DNA of 64,000 nucleotides from Chryseobacterium carnipullorum (GTDB taxonomy: Bacteria > Bacteroidota > Bacteroidia > Flavobacteriales > Weeksellaceae): NCBI RefSeq assembly GCF_900142785.1, contig NZ_FRCD01000017.1, positions 1 to 64,000 of the forward strand, in the 5' to 3' direction. Position 1 is the first letter of the stretch. Each line of letters begins with the position of its first letter. A program made the translations under genes and the position numbers. Under the pieces are notes generated by a model. The model did not search any database, was not told the origin of the DNA, and saw nothing but the letters and a program-made list of their open reading frames with translations. Positions 1-8,137 of the stretch are shown here, in pieces.

Positions 1-50
1 TTAATACATTCTAATTTGAAAGCAACGCTAAATTTTTCTTTTCTATACAT
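1..50 (-). CDS. Transposase OrfA, N-terminal fragment (runs off window)
   Basis: An ATG at position 50 (minus strand) opens a frame reading MYRKEKFSVAFKLECI before the window ends. The basic start followed by KFSVAFKLE resembles the first helix of IS3-type OrfA transposase DNA-binding domains (compare the common pattern RRKFS.EFK). It lies 44 bp inside the insertion-sequence terminus, the usual distance for the first gene of such an element. Only about 16 residues are visible, so the call depends on the combination of position, terminus and this short match. Confidence 0.6.
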   Translation of the reverse strand, partial: MYRKEKFSVAFKLECI

Positions 51-94
51 AAAAAATGCCCCTAAAAAGTGTCTAACTTTTTGGGGGCAGTCCA
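1..94 (-). mobile_element. Left end of an IS3-like insertion sequence
   Basis: Read on the minus strand, an insertion-sequence terminus begins at position 94 with TGGACTGCCCCC and continues AAAAAGTTAGACA, which resembles the terminal inverted repeats of IS3-family elements that start with TG. About 40 bases further in, an open frame starts at position 50 and runs off the window, as expected for the orfA gene of such an element. The junction at 94/95 interrupts the RND pump gene. The other IS end and any target-site duplication are outside the window. The family assignment rests on terminus style and the start of the transposase only. Confidence 0.75.
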
Positions 95-2098
95 TGTAGG
101 CGGAGCGAAAATTTCGATCTGTGCATCTGCAACGCTCTTCGTTTTTTCGGATAGATCAGCAATCAGTTCATTGACTGAAATATTCCTTTCTTTCCAGTCT
201 TTCAGATTGATCATAGCCATACCGTAGGAAGAACCAGCAATTTCTGTCACAATACTGTATCCCGCAAGTGTGGTCACATTTTCTACCCCTTCTATTTTCT
301 TTGCAATACCAGTGACCTCATCCAGTACTTTTTCTGTTCTTTCAACAGTGGCGCCCTGAGGGGTTGTAACGCTGACGTAAACCATTCCCTGATCTTCCAT
401 CGGGATAAATCCGGTGGGAAGAAATCTACTGGTAACAACAGTCAGTATAATAAATAAAAACAGAATACCAAATGTGACTACTGTTCTGGTAGCAAATTTT
501 GATAAAATACCAACATACCTTTCGGTCAGTTTTTCAAAACCTCTGTTGAAACTTTGAAAAAACCGGTCAACCACAGTTTTCTTTTTCTTGTGGTTATGAG
601 GTTTTAAAATAATAGCACAAAGTGCCGGAGTCAGGGTGAGGGCATTTACTCCAGAGATGACGATGCTTATAGCCAGTGTCAATGAAAACTGTCTGTAAAT
701 CACTCCTACAGGCCCATCCAGAAAAGCTACAGGAATAAATACAGCAGACATCACAATGGTAATAGCTACCACCGCGCCTGCAATTTCTTTTGTCGCACTG
801 ATTGTGGCTTCCAGAGGTTCCATGCCCTGTTCCATTTTCACATGGACGGCTTCCACGACGACAATCGCATTATCCACAACAATTCCAATGGCGAGAACAA
901 GAGCAAAGAGGGTTAATAAATTCACTGAAAAATCCAGCATATTCATGAAAGCAAAGGTTCCTATTAATGCTACCGGTACAGCCAGCACAGGAATCAGCGT
1001 AGAACGCCAGTCCTGAAGGAAAATAAACACGACAATTCCTACAAGAATAAATGCCTCGATAAGAGTCATCAATACCGCACTGATAGAAGCATCCAGGAAT
1101 CTGGAAACGTCATACGCCATATTATACTCCATTCCGGGAGGAAACGAAGTGACTTTTAATTCTTCCATTTTTGCCTTTACACTTTCAATGACTTCGGATG
1201 CATTGGAGCCCGGTCTTTGCTTCATCATAATAGACGCTGAAGGTCTTCCGTCTGTCTTGGAAACCATTCCGTAATTCATGGCACCAAATTCAACCTTTGC
1301 TATATCTTTAAGTTTCAGGATGGTTCCGTTCACGTCTGATCTGATGGGAACTTCTTCATACTGTTTGGGCTCAAAGAATTTACCTTTATATTTGATCACA
1401 TACTGTAATTGACTGGACGTTTTTCCGGACGTCTCTCCTACTTTTCCCGGTGCAGCTGAAATATTCTGTTTCTGCAGAGAACTGATCACCTCATCAGCCG
1501 AAATACTGTATGCGGCCATTTTCTGCGGATCCAGCCAGATTCTCATGGAATATTCTTTCTGGCCCATGATCTCGGCACGTCCTACTCCATCGATACGTTT
1601 CAATTCCTGGAGTACATTAATATCTGTAAAGTTATAGATGAACTGCTCGTCCTGGCTGGGATCTGCACTGGTAATATTCAGATACATCAGCATACTGTTC
1701 ACCTCCTTTTCAGTGGTGACTCCGGCTCTGATTACTTCCTCGGGAAGTTCATCAAGGATGGTTGTCACTCTGTTCTGGACGTTCACTGCGGCCACATCAG
1801 GATCTGTTCCCACCTCGAAAAATACCTGAATTAAGGTAAGTCCATCGTTGGAAGTCACCGTGGACATATACGTCATTCCGGGAACACCGTTGATGGCCCG
1901 TTCCAAAGGAAGAGCAACAGCGTTGGCTGAAACTTCAGCATTGGCTCCGGTATATTTTGCGGTCACGGTGACAGAAGGCGGTACGATATCGGGAAACTGG
2001 GTGATGGGCATTTTCATTAATGCCATAATTCCCAGCAATACAAATACAATGGAAATCACCAACGAAAGCACCTTTCGTCTTATAAACATTTCTACCAT
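62..2098 (-). pseudogene. RND efflux pump permease (HAE1/AcrB type), 3' end lost to IS insertion
   Basis: This is the inner-membrane proton-driven pump subunit of a tripartite RND efflux system. It starts with an AcrB-like N-terminus (membrane segment about residues 10-28, then TQFPDI), has periplasmic porter domains, and a membrane bundle from about residue 340 with VVDNAIVVVE at 407-416, where Asp409 matches the proton-relay aspartate of the family. Family members are about 1,050 residues; here about 668 native residues remain, ending at APPT in the second porter domain. The last ten residues (WTAPKKLDTF) and the stop are encoded by the insertion-sequence end. The second membrane half is absent, so a functional pump is not expected from this copy. 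The adaptor gene lies 24 bp upstream in the same operon. Confidence 0.9.
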
Positions 2099-2122
2099 GT
2101 CAGTTGATTTAAAGATGAAAGG

Positions 2123-3211
2123 TTAATACTTCTTTTTAATTTTGATCATATCACCATCCTTCAAAGACTGCGTCCCTTCATAAATGATTACATCTCCTTT
2201 TTTAAGACCACCCTCTACCACATAAGAATCTCTTAGGGTCGTCCCGATCTTAATACTGGTCATTTTCACTTTGTTATTTTTATCGACAACGAAAACATAG
2301 GTCTTGTCCTGGATAGAGAATGTTGATTTCTGAGGAATCAATATCGCATTGGCCTGATGCTCGGAAATAATAAGTTTTCCAGAAGTACCATGTTTAATCA
2401 GGCGGTCAGGGTTCGGGAACAGTACTTTATACCGGATAGAACCAGTAGTTCTGTCGATTTCTCCTTCGGCGGTCTTCAAGGCTCCATTGAATTCATAATT
2501 GACTCCATTGGGAAGGGTAAGTTCTATTTTCTGGTGATTTCCGATCTTATCATTGGCAAGAAGTTCGAAATACAGGTTTTCAGGAATAGAAAAATAGGCA
2601 TAGACTTCATTTAGCTGGGATAAAGTGGTGAGCAGGGTTCCGTTTTCTACAAGGCTTCCTTCTTTATGAGGAATAACGTCGATAACACCGTCAAAAGGAG
2701 CTGTTACTCTTGTAAAACTGATCTTTTGCAGCACTGTTTTTCTTTCTGCATCTGCAAAAGCGTGTTTTGCTTTCGCTGATGAAAGTTTAGCCTTTACCAT
2801 TTCAAGTTCATTATTTGCGACAAACTTTTTGGCGTGGAGACTCTGGATCTGTTTCAATTCTACTTCTGCCACGCGTACGTCGGCATCAGTCTGTTTTAAA
2901 GTAGCATCTGCTTTTAGAAGTTCCATCCGGAGTTCTGCATCATTGATCTTGAAAAGGGTCTGGCCCTGGTGGACAAACTGCCCTTCATTCACATAGATAT
3001 GCTGAATGATTCCACCGATCCGGGAACGGATATCAACATTTTTCTTTGCCTGAATATCGGTGACAAACTGGTTGTTGACAAGTGTATCTTTTTCTTTGAT
3101 TTCAAGTACAGGAACTTCTCTTTCGTTCGCTTTGTTTTTTTTGTTGTTTTTACTGCATGACACAGCGAATAATATTGCAAAAATGCAAATTATTACGTTT
3201 TTAGAATACAT
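2123..3211 (-). CDS. RND efflux periplasmic adaptor (membrane fusion) lipoprotein
   Basis: This is the periplasmic adaptor that would link the RND pump to an outer-membrane channel. It has a lipoprotein signal peptide with Cys19 in a FAVSC lipobox, a barrel-sandwich (lipoyl-like) hybrid region around residues 60-90 (IGGIIQHIYVNEGQFV), a long Ala/Lys/Glu-rich alpha-helical hairpin at about 92-165, and then beta-barrel and membrane-proximal domains (PFDGVID, SIRYKVLFPNP). Its length of 362 residues is normal for the HlyD/AcrA family. It precedes the interrupted pump gene by 24 bp. Without that pump it may be non-functional or work with a pump encoded elsewhere. The substrate cannot be read from the sequence. 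Confidence 0.92.
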   Translation of the reverse strand: MYSKNVIICIFAILFAVSCSKNNKKNKANEREVPVLEIKEKDTLVNNQFVTDIQAKKNVDIRSRIGGIIQHIYVNEGQFVHQGQTLFKINDAELRMELLKADATLKQTDADVRVAEVELKQIQSLHAKKFVANNELEMVKAKLSSAKAKHAFADAERKTVLQKISFTRVTAPFDGVIDVIPHKEGSLVENGTLLTTLSQLNEVYAYFSIPENLYFELLANDKIGNHQKIELTLPNGVNYEFNGALKTAEGEIDRTTGSIRYKVLFPNPDRLIKHGTSGKLIISEHQANAILIPQKSTFSIQDKTYVFVVDKNNKVKMTSIKIGTTLRDSYVVEGGLKKGDVIIYEGTQSLKDGDMIKIKKKY

Positions 3212-3270
3212 CTTAAAGTATTTAAGTTATAAAAAATTCGTTAAAATAAACTGGTTTTCAATAACTTAAA

Positions 3271-3603
3271 TTAATACAACTGAAAAAGATGGAGAAAGGA
3301 CTTTACGCCGCAGATAATGGAAATCGCGATATCAGGAAGACTGATTCTGGAGGTAATCTTAAGAATTCCCGAGAAATCTCCAGTTGCTACCTCATCTTTT
3401 CGGACTGAATGTTTTATGATTTTCGATAGAGAAGGCAGCGCATGAGTGTTCATGTCTGCTTCCTCATAAAAATCCAGAATATGGATATTCCCTATTGTCG
3501 GTACACAGGGAATATTTCCCATTGATTTTTCTGCCCATTTCGAATTGAAAAGGGTAAAAACCAATATGAAATAAAAAAAGATAAGTGATCTTACACCTGC
3601 CAT
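3271..3603 (-). CDS. Small secreted protein of unknown function, first gene of the RND operon
   Basis: This 110-residue frame has a hydrophobic N-terminal segment (residues 6-19) like a signal peptide or anchor, followed by a polar region with no motif I recognise. It lies 59 bp upstream of the adaptor gene. It is separated from the gene behind it by a terminator at 3727-3756 and an operator-like palindrome at 3640-3657, so it is placed as the first cistron of the efflux operon. I recognise no family. The case for it being real rests on operon position, an intact frame and the secretion-like start. It could also be untranslated leader. Confidence 0.5.
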   Translation of the reverse strand: MAGVRSLIFFYFILVFTLFNSKWAEKSMGNIPCVPTIGNIHILDFYEEADMNTHALPSLSKIIKHSVRKDEVATGDFSGILKITSRISLPDIAISIICGVKSFLHLFQLY

Positions 3604-3639
3604 GTCAATAAGAAAAGCTTTGGTTTTATAGTAAAAACG

Positions 3640-3657
3640 ATAGTTCCGCGAAACTAT
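3640..3657. promoter_or_regulatory. 18-bp operator-like palindrome upstream of the RND operon
   Basis: ATAGTT-C-CGCG-A-AACTAT is an inverted repeat with 6-bp arms and a self-complementary CGCG centre, so 16 of 18 bases are symmetric. It lies 37-54 bp upstream of the first ORF of the efflux operon. It is not followed by a T-tract, so it is not a terminator. Its size and symmetry suit a dimeric repressor such as a TetR-family protein, the usual regulators of RND operons. No such regulator gene is in the window. Confidence 0.5.
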
Positions 3658-3726
3658 GAATTTTAGGTGGGTTCTGTGGTATTGTGAATGTTAAAAAAAC
3701 TTAAATAATGTTTTATATCATTAAAA

Positions 3727-3756
3727 AATAAAGGTCTTTGAAACAATTCAAAGACC
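3727..3756 (-). terminator. Rho-independent terminator after the L,D-transpeptidase family gene
   Basis: A 10-bp perfect stem GGTCTTTGAA/TTCAAAGACC (3733-3742, 3747-3756) with a 4-nt loop is followed, on the minus strand, by an A/T-rich tract ending in TTTTTT. It ends the transcript of the 3826-5163 genes and separates it from the RND operon. Confidence 0.7.
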
Positions 3757-3825
3757 CAATTCTTTTTTAGATTTATTTTAATGGAATATTTTTATAAAAC
3801 TCTGTAATATTTTAATTGAAGATAG

Positions 3826-4473
3826 TTATTGATAAATCCACATGAGAACCGGTTTCCCTGCTTTTTGAATCATAGGATCAATTTCTTTCATCGCCTTATT
3901 GGAAACGGTGGGACAGCCCCAACCTTCAGGAGAACCCTTCGGAAAAACTTCGTCGTCACTCATCCGATCCCATGAATGAAAAACAATATATCTTTTCAAT
4001 GCATTGCTGTTTGTTTCTTCCAGACCATGCATGAGATACTTAATATGAATTCCCCACTCACTTTGACCTCTTCCCTGCAGCTTATATTTTCCTAAAGATG
4101 AAAGATGACTTCCGTCTTCGTTGCTGAACTTCGGGTTGCTTTTAGAACCATCACTACTCCATGGGTTTATTCCACAGCCATGTCCTACGAGATACATTTT
4201 AGAAACAGACTTCGTTTTAAAATCCCATACAAAAAATCGTTTAATTCCTGAATGAAGACTCATGTCGATGAGAATACAAAAATCTGTACTGAGTTTTTTT
4301 GAAATGCAGAATTGCAAAGCTTTTTCTGCCTTATCTGCCATTTCAGAAACGGGTATTTCGGGTCTTCTTTCTTCTTTTGCCACAGAACTTTCGGGAGCCG
4401 TCTTAATTTCGTCGGGCTTTTTATTACAGGAAAATATAAGATGAATAGCAAGAATTACTGCAACTATCTTCAT
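3826..4473 (-). CDS. Murein L,D-transpeptidase catalytic-domain (YkuD_2-like) lipoprotein
   Basis: This is a 215-residue lipoprotein (lipobox Cys16 in LIFSC). From about residue 55 it matches the family annotated as murein L,D-transpeptidase catalytic domain: DFCILIDMSLHSG, a conserved GHGCG around residue 99, then VFHSW (His166) and GWGCPTVSN with Cys187 as the probable nucleophile. In place of the classical SHGC motif this subfamily has a Gly-Cys-Pro arrangement. Expected role: peptidoglycan cross-bridge remodelling or anchoring on the periplasmic side. Together with the next gene upstream (6 bp apart) it forms a two-gene transcription unit ending at the terminator 3727-3756. Actual transpeptidase activity is inferred from the family. 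Confidence 0.8.
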   Translation of the reverse strand: MKIVAVILAIHLIFSCNKKPDEIKTAPESSVAKEERRPEIPVSEMADKAEKALQFCISKKLSTDFCILIDMSLHSGIKRFFVWDFKTKSVSKMYLVGHGCGINPWSSDGSKSNPKFSNEDGSHLSSLGKYKLQGRGQSEWGIHIKYLMHGLEETNSNALKRYIVFHSWDRMSDDEVFPKGSPEGWGCPTVSNKAMKEIDPMIQKAGKPVLMWIYQ

Positions 4474-4479
4474 TGAAAA

Positions 4480-5163
4480 TTATTTGTAATGTCTGAAAAT
4501 CCCGAAGTCAGAAGGGGTCCATAATGCCGCTTTCTGTCCTGCCGCCTTGAGAGCATCATTGGCCCATGTATTACAGGTATAAAGGAAACTGTAGGTTCCC
4601 TTGGCATCATAAAAAGCATCGTTGACATCATAAACAGCGTTGGTAGGAATCACAATAAAATTTCCGTTCTGATCTCTGTCGAATTTATCTTCCACAAATT
4701 TGACGAGATTTTTGTACTGGTCTCTGCTGATCATGATCATTTTGCAGTCTTCCCCTTCTTTCATGGTTTTGTAATAAGTGCAATGCATCGCAGAATCGCT
4801 GAGCCAGAATGCCGCTTTTAAAGCAGTGGAAGCCTTTAGATCCGCCCATGTGGGAGTATCAAGATAAAAACCTTTATCGCCCCAGCCTATTCCTATATAG
4901 TTGTAATCTGTCCTTTTAGATTGGGTATTGGAAAACGGAACTTTTGCCCCCCAATCCTGAAGATCATTTTTTACGGGCATTACGATGTCGGTATGCACAC
5001 CGTTTGTATAAATATAGATGGGAATATCTTTCGGTTGCCCGTCGTCCTCTGCAGAAACTTCTATGAGTGGAAGCACAAGGCCTAAAATAATGTAGAACAC
5101 TACAATTCCTAAAATAACTCCTATGGTTTTGAGGATATATCCTAATACAATTTTCGCAGTCAT
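4480..5163 (-). CDS. TIGR02117/DUF2459-family membrane-anchored protein
   Basis: A 227-residue protein with one N-terminal membrane segment (about residues 8-30), followed by a soluble periplasmic domain. The motifs YTNGVHTDIVMP and GIGWGDKGFYLDTPTW are hallmarks of the family annotated as TIGR02117 or DUF2459. That family has no established biochemical function; it was first noted beside urease genes in some genomes, and no urease genes are present here. It is translated 6 bp ahead of the L,D-transpeptidase-like lipoprotein, so the two are probably co-expressed at the envelope. Confidence 0.8.
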   Translation of the reverse strand: MTAKIVLGYILKTIGVILGIVVFYIILGLVLPLIEVSAEDDGQPKDIPIYIYTNGVHTDIVMPVKNDLQDWGAKVPFSNTQSKRTDYNYIGIGWGDKGFYLDTPTWADLKASTALKAAFWLSDSAMHCTYYKTMKEGEDCKMIMISRDQYKNLVKFVEDKFDRDQNGNFIVIPTNAVYDVNDAFYDAKGTYSFLYTCNTWANDALKAAGQKAALWTPSDFGIFRHYK

Positions 5164-5220
5164 ATTTTAATACAATTTAATCTTCAATTTTCCGTAAAAG
5201 TATTTGTTTTAATCGAAAAA

Positions 5221-5334
5221 ATGATTAAATTTAATTACGAAATATTCACAAATATGCGTAAAAATGTAAAATCACAAAAAAGATTTAAAGTAAGAGTGAA
5301 AATTGCTCCTAAAAGAGTACAAAAAAAACGTTGA
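5221..5334 (+). CDS. Candidate 37-residue, very basic protein in a 350-bp gene gap
   Basis: Between the DUF2459 gene and queG (5164-5513) no large gene is present. An ATG at 5221 opens a 37-residue frame rich in Lys and Arg with almost no acidic residues, ending in RVQKKR. Repeated K/R-x-V/I patterns (RFKVRVKIAP) look less random than the surrounding AT-rich DNA. It may be a small nucleic-acid- or ribosome-binding protein, or a chance frame. The remainder of the gap (5335-5513) shows nothing I can name. Confidence 0.3.
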   Translation: MIKFNYEIFTNMRKNVKSQKRFKVRVKIAPKRVQKKR

Positions 5335-5513
5335 TTTTCTGTGGGATTTTGTCTCATGAAAGTCAATTTTTCTTTTTAGGAAAAGTTTTCAAAAGATTCT
5401 TACTGAATTCAATCTTATCCTCCTTAAGACGTATGGCTTAAGGGACGGCCAGTTAACCACCAAGTTTTGGAACTCAAAAATTCCAGATAAGGATTCGTCA
5501 CCAAAAAATTGCG

Positions 5514-6467
5514 CTAGATTTTACCTGAAGAGCCTTCCAAAAATTCAATATTCCGCTTCAGACCAGCAAATTTTGTTCTCTTCACCGGAGATTTCCTAAA
5601 GATCTCAGAAAATATTTCCTGAGTAATTTCTTTCCATTCTTCTTTTTTGAAATTTTTCAACGATTCATTGGGAGCAAATCTGCTCTGTTTGTTGGGGGCC
5701 GCAAATCTGTTCCACGGACATACATCCTGACAGATATCACAGCCAAACATCCAGTCTTCCATTTTGTCTTTGAAGTGGTCCGGAATTTCGTTTTTAAGTT
5801 CTATGGTCGCGTAAGAGATACAACGGCTTCCATCAATAATTTTTTCTGAAACAATGGCATCTGTAGGACATGCATCGATACATTTCCTGCAGGTTCCGCA
5901 ATGATCTGTTGTCGCATGATCGGGAACCAGCTCAAGATCACAAATGATTTCTGCCAAAAAGTAGAAGGAACCGTTTTGTCTGGTGATAAGATTGGCATTT
6001 TTCCCTACCCATCCTATTCCTGACTTTCTGGCCCAGCTTCTTTCCATAACGGGCGCTGAATCTACAAAGACCCGGAATCCGAATGCTCCAATTTCGTCCT
6101 GAAGTTCTGAAACCATTTCGCGAAGAATTTCTTTTACCACTTCATGATAGTCTTCTGCATAGGCATATTTGGAGATTTTATAATTCTCTAATGCTGAAAT
6201 TTTTTCTTTTGGAAAGTAGTTATAGGAAAGTGAAATAACAGACCTTGAGCCTTCGACAAGCAGTCTTGGATCTAATCTTTTATCAAAATGGTTTTCCATG
6301 TACTTCATTTCACCATGAAAATTATTTTTAAGCCATTTTTCAAGATTGGGGGCATCTTCTTCTAAAAACTCAGCTTTGGAAATACCACAGCTCTGAAACC
6401 CAAAACGTTCTGCTTTGGACTTGATGAGTTGGGAATATTTTTCGGCACTGGAATTCAGAATTTTCAC
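5514..6467 (-). CDS. queG: Epoxyqueuosine reductase
   Basis: QueG reduces epoxyqueuosine to queuosine at the wobble base of GUN tRNAs (the last queuosine step), using cobalamin and two 4Fe-4S clusters. The protein is 317 residues, the usual family length. VDSAPVMER holds the probable catalytic Asp136. The ferredoxin-like cluster ligands are Cys190, 193, 196 and 200 (CGTCRKCIDAC) and Cys243, 246 and 250 (CDICQDVCPWN), with Cys216 between them. The N-terminal KSKAERFGFQSCGI is also typical. It is transcribed alone, divergently from the rhodanese gene. Confidence 0.95.
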   Translation of the reverse strand: MKILNSSAEKYSQLIKSKAERFGFQSCGISKAEFLEEDAPNLEKWLKNNFHGEMKYMENHFDKRLDPRLLVEGSRSVISLSYNYFPKEKISALENYKISKYAYAEDYHEVVKEILREMVSELQDEIGAFGFRVFVDSAPVMERSWARKSGIGWVGKNANLITRQNGSFYFLAEIICDLELVPDHATTDHCGTCRKCIDACPTDAIVSEKIIDGSRCISYATIELKNEIPDHFKDKMEDWMFGCDICQDVCPWNRFAAPNKQSRFAPNESLKNFKKEEWKEITQEIFSEIFRKSPVKRTKFAGLKRNIEFLEGSSGKI

Positions 6468-6601
6468 CTTGCAAAATTAAGATTAATTTACCAATCTTTC
6501 TCTTTTGAATTCAGGAGTGGATAAAGGTAAATTTTTAGGAGCTTTTTAAGGAAAAAATTGCGTATTTTCGTTCTTATTTTTTAATCTAAAATTAAACAGT
6601 T

Positions 6602-6901
6602 ATGTCTTTAATAGAAGTAATACAATCTGGAAACTATGAATTGATCGATGTCCGCGAGCCAATGGAGCTTGAAATGGACGGAAATATAGATGGAGCTAAA
6701 AACATTCCTCTTGGTGAAGTAGAAGACAGAAAAGACGAGATCTTATCTGTTGAAAAACCGGTCATCTTATTCTGCAGAAGTGGAAACAGAAGTGGAAAAG
6801 CATTGGAATATCTTAACGGACAAGGCTTGAAAGACGGTTATAACGGCGGAGGCTGGGCTGAGCTTAAAGCAGTATTGGAATCAAATCAAGGAACTTTTTA
6901 A
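6602..6901 (+). CDS. Single-domain rhodanese-like sulfurtransferase
   Basis: A 99-residue cytoplasmic rhodanese domain. It contains the CH2A-type motif LIDVREP (about 14-20) and the active-site loop FCRSGNRSG with Cys58 as persulfide-forming residue. The six-residue loop fits sulfurtransferases rather than Cdc25-like phosphatases. There is no signal peptide. It precedes the HD-domain hydrolase gene by 22 bp and is probably co-transcribed with it. The physiological sulfur acceptor is unknown. Confidence 0.9.
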   Translation: MSLIEVIQSGNYELIDVREPMELEMDGNIDGAKNIPLGEVEDRKDEILSVEKPVILFCRSGNRSGKALEYLNGQGLKDGYNGGGWAELKAVLESNQGTF

Positions 6902-6923
6902 AGTTCCTTTTTTTATCTTATTT

Positions 6924-7544
6924 ATGATGGATCTGAAAGAAAATTTCATACAGCTATGCCTTCCTTTTTCAAAAGATGAAAGTCTTATCAATCACTTTTG
7001 GCATGAAATTGAGACAAAATATTCTGAAAAAAGCCGGCATTATCATGACCTTTTGCATCTGGAAAATATGTTCAGAGAGCTGGATTCTGTAAAAGATCGT
7101 ATTAAAAACTTCACTGCTGTTTCTTTCGCTGTGTTTTATCATGATATTATTTACAATGCCTCTTCAAAATCAAATGAAGAGAAAAGCGCGTCGTATGCTG
7201 AATCAAGACTTGGAAATCTGGGTTTGCCTCAAGATCTTATTTCAAAAATTACCACTCAGATTATCGCTACAAAAACACATCAAAAGGCTGAAGATACAGA
7301 CACAAATTATCTTTTGGATGCTGACCTTTCTATTTTGGGAAAAGATCCGGAGGTCTATCTGGATTATACCCGGAAAATAAGAAAAGAATATTTCATTTAT
7401 CCGGATCTGCTTTATAAACCCGGAAGAAAAAAAGTGCTAAAACATTTTCTGGAGCTCGAAAGTGTTTTTAAAACAGATGAATTCAGGGGAAAATATGAGC
7501 TTAAGTCCAAAAAAAATATGGCAGAAGAACTTAAGATTCTGTGA
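6924..7544 (+). CDS. Predicted HD-domain metal-dependent phosphohydrolase
   Basis: A 206-residue cytoplasmic protein of the predicted metal-dependent HD superfamily phosphohydrolases (the COG4339 type). Visible metal-binding motifs are RHYHDLLHL (His39, His41, Asp42) and the HD pair in FYHDIIYN (His73-Asp74), followed by NEEKSA and a later LLDADLSILG. The substrate of this subfamily is not established; nucleotides are the usual guess. It follows the rhodanese gene by 22 bp. Two ATG codons are adjacent (6924 and 6927), and either could be the start. Confidence 0.8.
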   Translation: MMDLKENFIQLCLPFSKDESLINHFWHEIETKYSEKSRHYHDLLHLENMFRELDSVKDRIKNFTAVSFAVFYHDIIYNASSKSNEEKSASYAESRLGNLGLPQDLISKITTQIIATKTHQKAEDTDTNYLLDADLSILGKDPEVYLDYTRKIRKEYFIYPDLLYKPGRKKVLKHFLELESVFKTDEFRGKYELKSKKNMAEELKIL

Positions 7545-7553
7545 ATATCATAT

Positions 7554-7584
7554 AAAAAAAGAGATGCAGCAAACGCCACATCTC
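7554..7584 (-). terminator. Minus-strand terminator with no annotated gene in front of it
   Basis: On the minus strand GAGATG-TGGCGTTTGCTG-CATCTC (7561-7584) is followed directly by seven T residues. This is a convincing intrinsic terminator. It points away from the HD gene's direction and lies beyond another terminator at 8085-8115, so it implies a separate short minus-strand transcript. The only candidate is the small ORF 7638-7748. Confidence 0.65.
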
Positions 7585-7637
7585 CATCAAAACATCCATT
7601 CAAACACAAACCATTTCTAACACAACTATTTCACATT

Positions 7638-7748
7638 CTAACACCCAGGATGAATTGAAAAACATTCGTACGTTTTTAAGATATTTTTTTCATCATTTTT
7701 GTTTTTAGAATCATCTGCATCACCATTTGACATTTCAAAAATAGACAT
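7638..7748 (-). CDS. Candidate 36-residue peptide with acidic leader and Cys-flanked C-terminus
   Basis: An ATG at 7748 opens a 36-codon frame. The first half is acidic/amide-rich (SNGDADDSKNKNDEKN) and the end reads ILKTYECFSIHPGC, closing with two Cys seven residues apart. A strong minus-strand terminator lies 54 bp after the stop. This leader-then-Cys-rich-core layout is reminiscent of a ribosomal peptide precursor or a small signalling or toxin peptide. I recognise no family, and no modification enzyme or exporter gene is adjacent. The remaining gap (7749-8084) shows only AT-rich DNA. Confidence 0.42.
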   Translation of the reverse strand: MSIFEMSNGDADDSKNKNDEKNILKTYECFSIHPGC

Positions 7749-8084
7749 TTAAATATCACCATAAAGTGATTTTATTTGCATGTATTATGTAATTTAAGCA
7801 TCGAAAAATACTGTTAAAGGCAATGATAGTAAAGGTTTATTCCTCTCTGAAAGACACTTAAATATTTTAAAAAATTTAAGGAAACAGATTTATATTTTAT
7901 TTTGAACACAAATTATCTATTTTTTTATTTTCATTAAAATCTATACAAATAAGAATAATAAGCCTGGTAAAATCTCCATTCAATACGCTTGAAAATTGAT
8001 GTGATTATTTTAATAATATGTAACTTCTGTACAAAATGGTGACTTATCTTTAAATCTGTACACACCAGAACAAGTTGATTTTGA

Positions 8085-8115
8085 ATAAAAAAGCACCTTG
8101 TTCAATCAAGATGCT
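8085..8115 (-). terminator. Terminator after the alpha/beta hydrolase gene
   Basis: AGCACCTTG (8092-8100) pairs with CAAGATGCT (8107-8115), giving 9 bp with one mismatch. On the minus strand the stem is followed by TTTTTTATT. It lies just past the end of the 8138-8908 gene. Confidence 0.75.
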
Positions 8116-8137
8116 TCGTATTGTAAGTATTGTTTTA

